Assembly: GCA_031414695.1 (NCBI GenBank)
Contig: JANNWG010000041.1
Span: 15,668 to 79,667, forward strand
Direction: 5' to 3'
DNA: 64,000 nt
From: UKL13-2 sp031414695
GTDB taxonomy: Bacteria; Pseudomonadota; Gammaproteobacteria; Burkholderiales; Usitatibacteraceae
The translations under genes and the position numbers were made by a program. Position 1 is the stretch's first letter. The number at the start of each line of letters is the position of its first letter. The notes beneath the pieces were generated by a model. It was not told the origin of the DNA and ran no database searches. It saw only the letters and a program-made list of their open reading frames with translations. Positions 9,002 to 18,623 of the stretch are shown piece by piece.

Positions 9002-10732
9002 CTAATTAATACGCTTAATCCGTTGCCCAAGTGGCGGTAGCAAATAGGGTTGATTTACTGTTGCTTTCGCAAAGTAAGTTGTCAGCGCTTCTAAATCCAG
9101 CACGCTTACCTGCCGTTCGGTACCTTCACGAAATACCGTCAACCCTTCGCTGCCGGCTGCAACATAGCTATTTGCAGTCACGCGATATTGCAGGTCAGGC
9201 TTAATCATGATGCCGTTGAGCTTCATTGAGTCTGCAACTACCTGCGAGCCAACAGGCTTTGTGGCATCCCATGCAAAACTAAATCCTGTAGAAACACCTA
9301 ATAAACGCGCCCGTTCGCCAAAACGCGTGCCCAATTGTTGCTCAAGCAATTGTTTAATTTGCGCGCCAGTCAGATTCATCACGATCAAATCATTTTGAAA
9401 CGGTTGCGTTTTGAATAGCGCGCCATAGGAAACACCACCATCGGCATTCGGGATGATTGGTGCACGCAAACTGCCAGGGTTATTGAACGCTATCACCGCC
9501 CCACCCTTATCGGGACTGGTAGTGGCAAATAAATGCGCGTCAGCGATAAGATTGCCTAATGTCGATTCACCTGCTGCATTGGTCACCTGTGTGATTTCCT
9601 GCTTCACATAAGCCACGATACGATTTTCAAGCGGCTCGGATAGTTTTGCGTATTTTTCGACTAGCGCGGTTAAGGCTGATGCTTTCGGTCCATCCGGATT
9701 AACGATAATATTTTTTGCATTTTTAGCGATGATTTTTTTCGTTGTTTTATCCAGCGTGATGTCGATTTCAGTCACTAATGTGCCGTAACTACCAGCGCTG
9801 GTGATAAGCCTGCCGCCAATATTGCAAATATAAAAACGATGCGAGTGCGCTGTGACGACCACACTGACTGCCGGATGAAATTTCTCGCTAATATCAAAGG
9901 CAGGCCCACTAAAGTCAGCACACTCATTGATGCCACCCGATTGCTGTGCTCCCTCATGCATGACCACCACGATAGCCTCAATACCCTGCGCCTGCAATTG
10001 CGGCACGAGCTTATTGACAGTCTCAACCTCACTTAAAAACGTCAACCCTGCCGCACCACGCGGACGCACAATGGCAGGTGTGCCTTGCAAGGTCATGCCA
10101 ATGATCGCCACTTTAATGCCATCAAACTCTTTAACGCCATAGGCGGGAAATAATGTCTTTTGCGAGGCATCCACGATCACATTAGCAGCGAGAAATTCAA
10201 ACGTGGCACCTTTGAAGGGTGCGCGGCCTTGGCAATCAGGCTGATTAGTTTTCGCGTCTATCGCGCAGCCGCCATTTTTAAGTCGCTGCAAATGCGCGAC
10301 CCCGTAATCAAACTCATGATTGCCCACTGCATGAAAATCAAGCCCCAGCAGATTCATCGCTTCTATCGTAGGCTCATCTTTAAATAAGGCCGAAAGCAAC
10401 GGTGTCGCACCCACCATGTCGCCTGCACTTACTGTAACGTTATTTGGATTTTTTGCTTTTAGGCCGGCCACCACCGCTGCGAATTGCTCGACACCGCCAG
10501 CATTGTCAAAGCGTATGCCAGTCGTCTGCGTGGCATCTACAACCGGTATGCGTAGATTGGGGGTTTTCAAATTACCATGAAAATCATTAAACGCAATCAG
10601 CTTAAACTCGACTATTGGCGAGGCTTTTGCGGCAATTGGTGCGGTTTGTTTTTGCGTTCCTGCACAGCTTGCGAGTAGCCCAGCGAGTGCAAATGGCAAG
10701 CATAATTTTTGTATGCGGTAATTGTTATTCAT
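9002..10732 (-). CDS. Lipoprotein bifunctional metallophosphatase/5'-nucleotidase
   Basis: Periplasmic or surface UshA-like enzyme that would release nucleosides and phosphate from nucleotides. The 576-aa protein has a lipoprotein signal with lipobox LLASC (lipidated Cys23). The calcineurin-type metal centre motifs are FNDFHGNL near residue 48, GNHEFDYG near 137 and the HSH motif in VVTAHSHRFY. The C-terminal 5_nucleotid_C domain contains GNLIADAHL and the substrate-binding FNNPGSLRAP. Its position between a TonB receptor and a nucleoside transporter suggests a nucleotide-scavenging role. It is transcribed divergently from nupC across about 200 bp. Confidence 0.92.
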   Translation of the reverse strand: MNNNYRIQKLCLPFALAGLLASCAGTQKQTAPIAAKASPIVEFKLIAFNDFHGNLKTPNLRIPVVDATQTTGIRFDNAGGVEQFAAVVAGLKAKNPNNVTVSAGDMVGATPLLSALFKDEPTIEAMNLLGLDFHAVGNHEFDYGVAHLQRLKNGGCAIDAKTNQPDCQGRAPFKGATFEFLAANVIVDASQKTLFPAYGVKEFDGIKVAIIGMTLQGTPAIVRPRGAAGLTFLSEVETVNKLVPQLQAQGIEAIVVVMHEGAQQSGGINECADFSGPAFDISEKFHPAVSVVVTAHSHRFYICNIGGRLITSAGSYGTLVTEIDITLDKTTKKIIAKNAKNIIVNPDGPKASALTALVEKYAKLSEPLENRIVAYVKQEITQVTNAAGESTLGNLIADAHLFATTSPDKGGAVIAFNNPGSLRAPIIPNADGGVSYGALFKTQPFQNDLIVMNLTGAQIKQLLEQQLGTRFGERARLLGVSTGFSFAWDATKPVGSQVVADSMKLNGIMIKPDLQYRVTANSYVAAGSEGLTVFREGTERQVSVLDLEALTTYFAKATVNQPYLLPPLGQRIKRIN

Positions 10733-10931
10733 AAACGGTGTTGCTTTCTGCTTTAGTTGGAGTTGTCAATTGAATTTTACGTGAGCCGTACTAAAACACT
10801 GACAATTTAGTCAAAGAAAAATGTAGGTGCTTCAGCAGGTATTATTTATGACTAGCATTGCGTTTTTATGATGAATTTTGCGTAGCCGCTAATAACAACA
10901 GCCGTCACTTGACTATTCTGGGAGTTACACC

Positions 10932-12182
10932 ATGATGCTTGTTCTACAAAGCCTACTCGGCTTTTTTGTCCTTTATGCGTTTGCATGGGCAATATCAGAA
11001 AAACGTGGCGTGATTCGATGGCGCACGGTCATTGGCGCGATTATTTTGCAGATCATCATGTTTACGTTGATGTTCAAATTTCCCTATTTTCGAGAAATCG
11101 CTGATGCCCTAAATACTGCCCTGAATAGCATTGCGGACGCCACACGTGAAGGCACAAAATTTGTATTCGGTTTTATCGGCGGTCAAGATGCACCATTTGC
11201 CTTAAAAGAAGGTGAACGTCAGCCTTTCGTCTTAGCCACGCAAGCATTACCGCTTGTGGTTGTGGTGTCCGCGTTGTCGTCAGTGTTGTTTTACTGGAAA
11301 ATTTTGCCATTCATCGTCAATGCGTTTTCATGGATACTCAAAAAGACACTTGGTGTAGGCGGCGCAGTGGGAGTATCGACGGCGGCCAATATTTTCTTAG
11401 GCACGGTGGAGGCACCACTGGTTATCAAACCCTATATCTCCAAACTCACGCGCGGCGAACTATTTATCACCATGACGTGCGGCATGGCAGGCATCGCTGG
11501 CACGGTGATGGTGCTGTACGGCATCATTTTGAAGCCCGTCATACCGGATGCGATTGGTCATGTACTCATCGTCTCATTCGTCAGCGCACCCGCTGCAATT
11601 GCCTTCTCCGCCCTCATGGTGCCGCATCTTGGCCCAGTCACCGATGGCCGCATCAGCACCGCACACCCAGTCGCCAGCACCATGGATGCAGTGACGCAAG
11701 GCACAGTTGAAGGTGTATCGATTTTTATCAATATTGTAGCGATGCTGCTGGTTTTAACCGCACTCATCGCGCTTCTTAATTCTATTTTTGGTTTGTTTCC
11801 CACCGTGGGCGGCCAATCAATAACTCTGCAAGGTATTTTTGGTTGGGTGATGGCGCCGGTGGTATGGCTCACGGGTATTCCGTGGGCAGAGTCACAGACG
11901 GCAGGTGCGTTGATGGGCACTAAAACCGTGCTGAATGAATTTATCGCCTACCTAGATTTAGCCAAGTTACCAGCGGGCGCGCTCTCTGAACGCAGCCGTT
12001 TAATCATGATCTATTCACTGTGTGGCTTTGCGAACTTTGCCTCGCTCGGCATCATCATCGGCGGCATGGGCACGATGTGCCCTGAACGACGTAGCGAGAT
12101 TATTGATCTTGGCTACAAATGTTTAATTTCAGGCACGTTAGCGACATTATCTTGCGGCGCGTTGGTTGGTATTTTTTATTAA
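10932..12182 (+). CDS. nupC: Concentrative nucleoside transporter (NupC/CNT family)
   Basis: Inner-membrane cation-coupled nucleoside importer of 416 aa with many hydrophobic segments. Family signatures include ANIFLGTVEAPLVIKPY, corresponding to the CNT substrate/ion-binding (G-Q/N-x-E-A-P-like) motif, and TCGMAGIAGTVMVLYG. The C-terminal CGFANFASLGIIIGG is also characteristic. GGGAG lies a few bases before two adjacent ATG codons; the first is used. The aminopeptidase gene follows after 18 nt, so the two are probably cotranscribed. Confidence 0.93.
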   Translation: MMLVLQSLLGFFVLYAFAWAISEKRGVIRWRTVIGAIILQIIMFTLMFKFPYFREIADALNTALNSIADATREGTKFVFGFIGGQDAPFALKEGERQPFVLATQALPLVVVVSALSSVLFYWKILPFIVNAFSWILKKTLGVGGAVGVSTAANIFLGTVEAPLVIKPYISKLTRGELFITMTCGMAGIAGTVMVLYGIILKPVIPDAIGHVLIVSFVSAPAAIAFSALMVPHLGPVTDGRISTAHPVASTMDAVTQGTVEGVSIFINIVAMLLVLTALIALLNSIFGLFPTVGGQSITLQGIFGWVMAPVVWLTGIPWAESQTAGALMGTKTVLNEFIAYLDLAKLPAGALSERSRLIMIYSLCGFANFASLGIIIGGMGTMCPERRSEIIDLGYKCLISGTLATLSCGALVGIFY

Positions 12183-12200
12183 GAATAAGTTAGGGTTCGT

Positions 12201-13565
12201 ATGGGAATCGTCTTTCAACATGACGCTAATGCAACACCAATTGTCACCGTCTTAAGCGCCGACTTTGACGCTTATGCCGCCACAGCAAGCCCCAAGGTCC
12301 GCGCCTGGCTTGCCGTTTCAGGCTTTACTGCAAAGCCACATACGTTTGCATTATTACCCAATGATGATGGGCAAGTCGCAGCAGTTGTCGTCGGCGTGAG
12401 CCATGTAAACGATATTTTTGCGCTCTCACATCTGCCGTATGCGTTGCCTAAAGCAACATACACATTAGTAAAAAATGTGCTCACACCTTACGCATCTGCA
12501 CTATCTTGGATGCTAGGTTGTTATCAATTTTCACGCTATAAAAAATCGCCGAAATCCACTGCGCAATTGTTGTTGCAGCCATCTCAAGAGGTCACGCGCG
12601 CATTACAAATGGCGGACGCCATTGCGCTGACTCGTGATTTGGTTAACACGCCAACTGAGGACATGGGGCCCGCTCATTTAAGTCAAGCCGCGCATGATGC
12701 TGCGCGAGAGTTCGGTGGCAGCTTTCGCGAAATTGTCGGCGATGATTTATTGACTGAAAATTATCCGGCAATACATGCAGTAGGCCGTGCAAGTCATCGG
12801 CCACCGCGCTTGATTGAGATTGTTTGGGGCGACCCAACGCATCCGAAAATTGCAGTCGTTGGTAAAGGCGTTTGCTTTGATACCGGTGGCCTCAATATCA
12901 AAGGCGCTGACGGTATGCGAAATATGAAAAAAGACATGGGCGGCGGCGCACACGCCATCGCGTTAGCTCGACTTATCATGCAGGCTAAGCTACCCGTACA
13001 CCTGCAAATGCTCGTACCTGCTGTGGAAAATGCGATTTCCGGTAACGCCTATCGACCCGGTGAGATTGTTGCCACCCGCGCTGGGATCAATATTGAAATC
13101 GGCAATACTGACGCCGAAGGCCGCGTAGTGTTATCCGATGCGCTCACATTGGCGAGTGAGGCTAAGCCTGCACTCATCATTGATTTTGCCACCCTCACAG
13201 GTGCGGCTCGCGTTGCATTAGGCCCAGAATTACCGGCAACATTCGCCAATGATGAGGTTTGGTTTGAGAAGCTACAAAGCGCCTCCGTTGCGAGCCAAGA
13301 CCCCATCTGGCGCATGCCACTCTGGCAGCCGTATAACGAGATGATCAAAAGCAAGATCGGCGACATCGTCAATACCGGCGGCGCGCAAGGTGGCGCCATC
13401 ACGGCAGCCTTATTTTTAGAACACTTCATCCCCAAAGGACAAGCGTGGATTCACATTGATACCTTCGCATGGAATCTTAAATCTCGCCCCGGTCGGCCTG
13501 ACGGCGGTGAGGCGCTTTCACTGCGCGCTGCATTCGCCATGCTCGAAACAGCGTACCAAAAGTAA
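12201..13565 (+). CDS. Leucyl aminopeptidase family protein (M17, PepA/PepB-like)
   Basis: Cytosolic dizinc aminopeptidase that trims N-terminal residues from peptides. The 454-aa protein shows the M17 catalytic segment VGKGVCFDTGGLNIK, with its metal-binding Lys and Asp. The second signature, NTDAEGRVVL, carries metal-ligand Asp/Glu and the catalytic Arg. The N-terminal domain is divergent, as in PepB-type members. It follows nupC closely and ends before the tRNA promoter. The exact subgroup (PepA or PepB) is not assigned. Confidence 0.93.
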   Translation: MGIVFQHDANATPIVTVLSADFDAYAATASPKVRAWLAVSGFTAKPHTFALLPNDDGQVAAVVVGVSHVNDIFALSHLPYALPKATYTLVKNVLTPYASALSWMLGCYQFSRYKKSPKSTAQLLLQPSQEVTRALQMADAIALTRDLVNTPTEDMGPAHLSQAAHDAAREFGGSFREIVGDDLLTENYPAIHAVGRASHRPPRLIEIVWGDPTHPKIAVVGKGVCFDTGGLNIKGADGMRNMKKDMGGGAHAIALARLIMQAKLPVHLQMLVPAVENAISGNAYRPGEIVATRAGINIEIGNTDAEGRVVLSDALTLASEAKPALIIDFATLTGAARVALGPELPATFANDEVWFEKLQSASVASQDPIWRMPLWQPYNEMIKSKIGDIVNTGGAQGGAITAALFLEHFIPKGQAWIHIDTFAWNLKSRPGRPDGGEALSLRAAFAMLETAYQK

Positions 13566-13585
13566 TAAGAAAAAGTGATTCAGGT

Positions 13586-13614
13586 TTGACCGAGACTTTG
13601 TTTGCCGCTATAAT
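13586..13614 (+). promoter_or_regulatory. Sigma70 promoter of tRNA-Lys
   Basis: TTGACC at 13586-13591 and a consensus TATAAT at 13609-13614 are separated by exactly 17 bp. This predicts a transcript starting near 13621, about 43 nt before the mature tRNA. Confidence 0.88.
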
Positions 13615-13663
13615 TGTTGACTTTCCACGGTAACAAAACAAATACGGGCCGTGAAAATATGAT

Positions 13664-13739
13664 GGGGCGTTAGCTCAGCTGGTAGAGCAGCGGACTTTTA
13701 ATCCGTTGGTCGCAGGTTCGAATCCCGCACGCCCTACCA
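13664..13739 (+). tRNA. tRNA-Lys (anticodon UUU)
   Basis: A 76-nt cloverleaf including an encoded 3' CCA. The acceptor stem GGGGCGT pairs with ACGCCCT with one G-U at the first pair. The D arm TAGCTCAGCTGGTAGAGCA and T loop GGTTCGAATCC are standard. The anticodon TTT at 13697-13699 is flanked by T33 and A37. Confidence 0.98.
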
Positions 13740-13745
13740 AAATTC

Positions 13746-13775
13746 AAAGGCTTAGGAGAAATCCTAAGCCTTTTT
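13746..13775. terminator. Bidirectional terminator between tRNA-Lys and the lipase gene
   Basis: A 12-bp stem (AAAGGCTTAGGA with its complement) and a GAAA tetraloop are flanked by A and T runs. On the plus strand it ends the tRNA transcript. On the minus strand it also contains the stop codon of the lipase gene, so the two converging units share it. Confidence 0.9.
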
Positions 13776-14684
13776 CTTTTGTTGGTCTCGAAATAATAAA
13801 AGTTCGGTAATAACGAGTTGGGCAATCTCGCGCGAAAACAAAAGCCCGACATGCCCCACCCTGTTAACTTCAATATTTTCTGCCCAGCCTAGTCGCGCAG
13901 AATCTGGCGGATATGCAAGATCATCGTTAATGGAATAAATAGATATTGTCATTGGTTTGGGACGAGATTTTTCTTTTTCTATTAATGATGCTATCCATTT
14001 ACCATTTAATCGCATTTGCGAGGCGCATTTGCCCATGCCCATATGGGCTAGACGTGTTCCATGATGGGGTGAGCCTAAGGTAATCAATTTTGCAATGCGC
14101 GCGCAGCCTTGTGTCACCATGTAATTCCGCATCACTAGGCCACCCATGCTGTGCGCGATGACAATGACTTCTTTCTGTCCAGTAGCGCTACATATCGCTT
14201 CAACACGCTGATGCACTTGTAGCGCAAACGTTTCGATAGCAGCAAATGGCGGAGTAAGCGTAACCGTAAACACGGGACCAACATTGGCGTTATTTAGTCG
14301 CTTCACAAATTGCGTCCACATACCACGATTCGAAAAATAACCGTGGACTAATAGCACTGGCAGCGTATCTGCCCTTACCATTGGTTCTGGCGGCATCACC
14401 CACTGCGCAAGCGGTTGCGCGATATTAAAGCTACACAGTCGCGCATAAAATTCGCCAATAAACGCTCGCGCTAGACCAACATCACGACGTACTTGTATCA
14501 ATCGAAAAAAACCGCTAACCATAAAGCTACCTGCTGAGTGAGATAGCCGCCACAGGAAGGCGATGAGAAATATCATGGCGGCAATAGCTAATCCACCAAA
14601 GCCACGCGCACTCATCGCGTTAGCAACCCAAAAGTAGAGAATAATCTCCGCGCCAATAACGGCAATAAGGAGCGCTTGTAACAT
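13764..14684 (-). CDS. Membrane-anchored alpha/beta hydrolase (lipase-like)
   Basis: Predicted serine esterase or lipase of 306 aa. Two hydrophobic N-terminal segments (about residues 2-20 and 30-46) suggest inner-membrane anchoring. The hydrolase fold begins at PVLLVHGYFSNRG, where HG marks the oxyanion hole. The nucleophile elbow AHSMGG puts the catalytic Ser at 179, and a conserved LGSPHHGT strand follows. The likely acid is in NDDLAYPPDS near 254, and the likely catalytic His is H278 in VGHVGLLFS. It directly abuts azlD with no gap and is the last gene of that operon. The natural substrate is unknown. Confidence 0.85.
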   Translation of the reverse strand: MLQALLIAVIGAEIILYFWVANAMSARGFGGLAIAAMIFLIAFLWRLSHSAGSFMVSGFFRLIQVRRDVGLARAFIGEFYARLCSFNIAQPLAQWVMPPEPMVRADTLPVLLVHGYFSNRGMWTQFVKRLNNANVGPVFTVTLTPPFAAIETFALQVHQRVEAICSATGQKEVIVIAHSMGGLVMRNYMVTQGCARIAKLITLGSPHHGTRLAHMGMGKCASQMRLNGKWIASLIEKEKSRPKPMTISIYSINDDLAYPPDSARLGWAENIEVNRVGHVGLLFSREIAQLVITELLLFRDQQKKKA

Positions 14685-15020
14685 TTAGAATGCAATCCAT
14701 TTCAAACACCACAGCGTCAACATGCCTGCACCGAGCGTGGCAAAAATGCTGCGCGTGCGCCATGCAACCAGTGCTGCAACCGTTGCCGCGATCAATCGTG
14801 CGACGTTGATGGATTCATCAGGCGCTAATTCACGAAAAAGTACATCGGGCAAAATTAACGTGGGCAGTACTGCAGCGGCAACAAATTTAAGCGCACGCGT
14901 CAACCACGATGGCACTTCTGTATTAGCGGGTAACATAATAAATGACGCGCGTGCGAGCAATGTGACAGCACTCGCGGCAACGATGGTGAGCAGCGTTGTC
15001 CAATCATTAGCTAGCATCAT
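14685..15020 (-). CDS. azlD: AzlD family membrane protein
   Basis: Small subunit (111 aa) of the AzlCD-type branched-chain amino-acid exporter family. It is very hydrophobic with about four membrane segments. It retains the typical AzlD pattern of an acidic-loop region (LPTLILPDVLFRE) followed by VAWRTRSIFATLGAGM. Its start overlaps the azlC stop by 4 nt, as expected for this pair. Confidence 0.88.
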   Translation of the reverse strand: MMLANDWTTLLTIVAASAVTLLARASFIMLPANTEVPSWLTRALKFVAAAVLPTLILPDVLFRELAPDESINVARLIAATVAALVAWRTRSIFATLGAGMLTLWCLKWIAF

Positions 15021-15718
15021 GATGGCCTAGCTCGCTCGCGGTGCGCATCCATCACCGTGCCAACAATCACACCTGCCAGCGCGGCGGCAATTAAACCTAA
15101 TTTCATCGGTAGCGCTGCTGTAAAAAATGCCGCAACGGCAGCGACAGCGGCAGTCAACCAATGCGCTCTAGAGTTGAGTGCGGGAAATACGAGCGCTAAA
15201 AAAACCAGCGGTATCGCAAAATCAAGTGACCAATTTTTAGGTAGCAGTGTGCCCGCAAAAATACCAATGGCCACCATCGAATTCCATACTACCCACGTCA
15301 TCATCGACACGGCAGAGTAATAATCCGATATATCTTTGGCTTTATCATCCGGCTTAAATTTGGTCGTCATCAGCGCAAAAAGATGATCCGTGATGCAAAA
15401 GGCAAATAGCCATTTTTTACGTGTTGAAAAACGCCTGAAATACGGCGCTAATGTCGCGGAATACATGACAAAGCGTAAATTCACGACCAACACCGTCACC
15501 ACCACAATGAGCATCGGCGCGCTCTGCGCGAGTAAGCCAATCGCGGCTAATTGCGATGCGCCCGCATAGACTAATAACGACATCGCCAAGGCAAGCCAAG
15601 GGTCGAGCCCAGCGGCTGTTGACGTAGCGCCAACAATTAAAGCAAATGGAATCATGCCAACAACGGAAGGAATGCCGTCTTTCAAGCCTTGGCGAAAATG
15701 GGGTGATAAAGAAGACAC
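15017..15718 (-). CDS. azlC: AzlC family membrane protein (branched-chain amino acid permease)
   Basis: Large subunit (233 aa) of an AzlCD-type exporter in the inner membrane. Family features include FRQGLKDGIPSVVGMIPFAL at the N-terminus, the SLLVYAGASQLAAIGLL helix and NLRFVMYSATLAPYFR. The protein starts with GTG. It is the first gene of the azlC-azlD-lipase unit. The export substrate is inferred from the family only. Confidence 0.9.
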   Translation of the reverse strand: MSSLSPHFRQGLKDGIPSVVGMIPFALIVGATSTAAGLDPWLALAMSLLVYAGASQLAAIGLLAQSAPMLIVVVTVLVVNLRFVMYSATLAPYFRRFSTRKKWLFAFCITDHLFALMTTKFKPDDKAKDISDYYSAVSMMTWVVWNSMVAIGIFAGTLLPKNWSLDFAIPLVFLALVFPALNSRAHWLTAAVAAVAAFFTAALPMKLGLIAAALAGVIVGTVMDAHRERARPS

Positions 15719-16038
15719 ACGAGACTTAAATAATAAAGAATACTATTTTAGGCGGTCACGAATGAAATGCGAAATAAAAAATTGTTATACCGAGCGCTGC
15801 CAGAGCCGTGTTGTTTGCGCGCCCAACATCAATCAGAGCGTGCCCAAGAGCAAAAGCATACTCCTCGTCGCGCCTTTGCAACACGCTGCAACCAGCAACA
15901 AGCAGCAACCAATAAGGCGGCTTTGTCCGATAGGCATGATTTAAAAGTTGCTCTCATCAGCTTTCATCTGCGGCTAAAAAAATCTCCCAAAAACTCGTGC
16001 GAAAATATTAACTATTCCAAAACAATCTGAAAGTCCGC
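15719..16038. other. Divergent intergenic region between azlC and the spermidine-synthase-like gene
   Basis: 320 bp separating two divergent genes. Open frames across it encode no recognisable protein and lack a ribosome-binding site. It must carry the promoters for both directions. An AT-rich segment near 15725-15760 (TAAAATAGTATTC on the minus strand) is a candidate -10 area for azlC. Confidence 0.45.
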
Positions 16039-18099
16039 ATGCTGCTCTACGCCGCCACTATTTTTGTTTCTGCATTTTTGCTTTTTCTTGTACAACCCGT
16101 TATTGCTAAACAAATCTTGCCGTGGTTTGGCGGTACAGCAGCGGTGTGGACAACTTGCTTAGTATTCTTTCAGCTGACGTTATTGTTGGGTTATTTTTAT
16201 TCTGACTGGACTACGCGCAACTTAAAACCAAAAACGCAAGCCATTGTGCATTTGGTGTTGATTGCGATAGCGCTTGCCTTGCTGCCGATTATTCCAGCGG
16301 ATGCGTGGAAACCGACTGGTGAGGAGGAGCCCAGCCTGAGAATAATATTGCTCCTGATTGCCACCATCGGGCTACCGTATTTCTTACTATCTACCACTAG
16401 CCCACTGATTCAAGCTTGGTTTTCGCGCAGCTATCCGGGGCAAAGTCCGTATCGTTTATTTGCGTTATCTAATTTAGCGTCAATGGTGGCACTCCTTGGC
16501 TACCCATTTGTATTTGAGCCAAACATTGCCACGCGTATGCAAGCGCTAGGCTGGTCAGTCGGCTTTGGCACCTTTGCGGTGTTGGTGGCGGGTGCGGCAT
16601 GGTATGCCCTCAAGACGCAAGATGAAGTTGCCCCCGTAGCGAAAGCATTTACGGAAAATGCGGTGGCGCCAACATGGGCTGAAAAGGGGACGTGGATTAT
16701 TTTGTCTGGCTTAGGCTCCGTGTTGCTACTCGCGATATCCAATCATCTGACACAAAATATCTCCTCTATTCCACTTTTATGGGTAGTGCCATTAGCACTT
16801 TATTTGCTGACATTTATTTTGACCTTTGATGCAAAAGATGCACAATCGAGCTTGTATCAACGCACCTTAATGTTGCCCATGTTGGCGGTCGTGTTAGTGG
16901 CAATGGCTTACACGCTGGCAGATTCTTCGCTGCATTTTCAATTGAAATGGCAGGTGGGTATTTTCTCGGCGGGTTTATTTATAGCCTGCATGTTTTGCCA
17001 TGGTGAATTGGTGACGCGTAAGCCGCACCCAGCGTACTTAACGCAGTTTTATTTAATGATCTCCGTTGGCGGCGCGCTGGGCGCTACGCTCGTCGGCATC
17101 ATTGCGCCGCTGACATTACCCGCTTATTTCGAGCTTGAGTTTGCGATGATTGCGGTGGCAATCGTGGCGACGTGGCATACACTCGATATGTTTAAGGGCA
17201 AAGCGCGACATTGGCAGTTTTATACGTCCACCACGGTGGGCATATTAGTCACCGTATTTTGTATCGGCGCTACTGGATACACGATTAAAGAATATCAAAA
17301 CGATGTGATTTATATGAGCCGAAGTTTTTACGGCACCTTGCGGGTCAAAGAGTACAACCCGCCCGCCGTAGAGTATCGCCGTCGTTCACTTATTCACGGC
17401 GCGATTTTGCATGGTGATCAGTACATGGACAAACCTTACAATCGCGCAGCAACGACGTATTACAAAACTAAATCCGGCATCGGACTAGCCCTGCTCGAAA
17501 AAGAACGACAACAAACCGAATCAAAGCGCCGCGTTGGTCTAATCGGCTTAGGCGCTGGTACCTTAGCTGCCTATGGCAATAAGGGCGACATGTTTCGCTT
17601 TTATGAAATCAACCCCGCTGTAGTTGCTATTGCCAAACGTGATTTTCGCTTTCTGAGTGATACCGAGGCCAACATTGAAATCAGCCTAGGCGATGCACGC
17701 TTAAATCTCGAACGCGAGGCCGCACAAAATTTTGATGTGCTGGCCATTGATGCATTTTCGTCTGACTCGATTCCAGTGCATTTGATTACCCTTGAAGCAC
17801 TAGATATATATGCTAAGCACATGAAGCCCAATGGCGTGATTGCGTTTCACGTATCAAATCGTTTTCTTGATTTGAAACCAGTGGTGCAAATGTTGGCTGA
17901 GAAGCGCGGCTTTCATGTGGCTTGGGTGCGAGATCAATATGAAGATGGCTCCACTTCTAGCGACTGGATATTGGTTACCAAAGACAAAGCATTTTTGTTA
18001 AAGCCCGATATCGTAAATGCAACCTACATCATCCCACCTGAGCCTAGCCTACGACTCTGGACAGATGATTTTAATAATTTACTGCAAGTGCTGAAGTGA
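16039..18099 (+). CDS. Fused membrane/spermidine-synthase-like protein
   Basis: 686-aa two-part protein. The N-terminal roughly 430 residues contain about 10-12 hydrophobic helices opening LLYAATIFVSAFLLFLVQP, the usual start of proteins called fused MFS/spermidine synthase. The C-terminal part is a Rossmann methyltransferase/spermidine-synthase-like fold: GLIGLGAGTLAAYG (glycine-rich loop), FYEINPAVVAIA (acidic ribose-binding Glu) and FDVLAIDAFSSDSIP. Whether it makes polyamines is unproven; in this family the reaction is generally uncharacterised. The next gene overlaps its stop by 4 nt. Confidence 0.83.
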   Translation: MLLYAATIFVSAFLLFLVQPVIAKQILPWFGGTAAVWTTCLVFFQLTLLLGYFYSDWTTRNLKPKTQAIVHLVLIAIALALLPIIPADAWKPTGEEEPSLRIILLLIATIGLPYFLLSTTSPLIQAWFSRSYPGQSPYRLFALSNLASMVALLGYPFVFEPNIATRMQALGWSVGFGTFAVLVAGAAWYALKTQDEVAPVAKAFTENAVAPTWAEKGTWIILSGLGSVLLLAISNHLTQNISSIPLLWVVPLALYLLTFILTFDAKDAQSSLYQRTLMLPMLAVVLVAMAYTLADSSLHFQLKWQVGIFSAGLFIACMFCHGELVTRKPHPAYLTQFYLMISVGGALGATLVGIIAPLTLPAYFELEFAMIAVAIVATWHTLDMFKGKARHWQFYTSTTVGILVTVFCIGATGYTIKEYQNDVIYMSRSFYGTLRVKEYNPPAVEYRRRSLIHGAILHGDQYMDKPYNRAATTYYKTKSGIGLALLEKERQQTESKRRVGLIGLGAGTLAAYGNKGDMFRFYEINPAVVAIAKRDFRFLSDTEANIEISLGDARLNLEREAAQNFDVLAIDAFSSDSIPVHLITLEALDIYAKHMKPNGVIAFHVSNRFLDLKPVVQMLAEKRGFHVAWVRDQYEDGSTSSDWILVTKDKAFLLKPDIVNATYIIPPEPSLRLWTDDFNNLLQVLK

Positions 18100-18623
18100 C
18101 AGTGACAGCAACTGTGACCGAACCACGCCAATGCCAGCCTTGCACCGCCTGCTGCGATGGCTGGGTACGCATCAACGTATTTAATGTGCCTGTGCTGCCC
18201 GGCAAACCCTGCCCGCATTCAGCTGGCCCGCGCACCAAAAATGGTGAAGGCGGTGGCTGCAAAATTTACGCAACTCGGCCGATTGATCCGTGCATCAATT
18301 TTGCCTGCGGCTGGGTTCGTGAGGAAAGCGTTTTGCCAGACTGGATGCAGCCGCATCTCGCGAAAGTCATTGTGCTACCTGAGTGGACGACTTGGCGCAC
18401 TTTTCCGGTTGACCTAGCGTTGCCTGTGGGTAATCGCATCCCCTTCAAATCATTGCAATGGCTGCAAGATTATTCTAAAAAAACATTTCGCCCGCTCATA
18501 TACACCGAGCAAGAAACAGATCGTAACGGCCATTTCACGGGCAAACAAAATGTAAGTGGCTTTGGCCCGCCAACGTTTCAGCAAGAGTTGGCGACGTTAA
18601 TGGGCGATAGGCCCATTACGTGA
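18096..18623 (+). CDS. CxxCxxCC-type zinc/iron-chelating domain protein
   Basis: 175-aa soluble protein. Residues 13-20 read CQPCTACC, a CxxCxxCC cluster. Further cysteines occur in GKPCPHS, GGGCKIYATRPIDPC and FACGW, the spacing seen in the YkgJ/UPF0153-like putative metal-chelating family. The start is GTG inside GTGA, overlapping the upstream stop by 4 nt, so it is likely translationally coupled. The rest has no recognised catalytic motif. The function is unknown; a metal-cluster role is inference from the cysteines. Confidence 0.72.
   Translation: MTVTATVTEPRQCQPCTACCDGWVRINVFNVPVLPGKPCPHSAGPRTKNGEGGGCKIYATRPIDPCINFACGWVREESVLPDWMQPHLAKVIVLPEWTTWRTFPVDLALPVGNRIPFKSLQWLQDYSKKTFRPLIYTEQETDRNGHFTGKQNVSGFGPPTFQQELATLMGDRPIT

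Noticed and set aside
15654..16030. Two plus-strand frames of 87-96 codons between azlC and the spermidine-synthase-like gene
   Set aside because: No recognisable protein features, no Shine-Dalgarno sequence, and one overlaps the azlC start in antisense; treated as intergenic.
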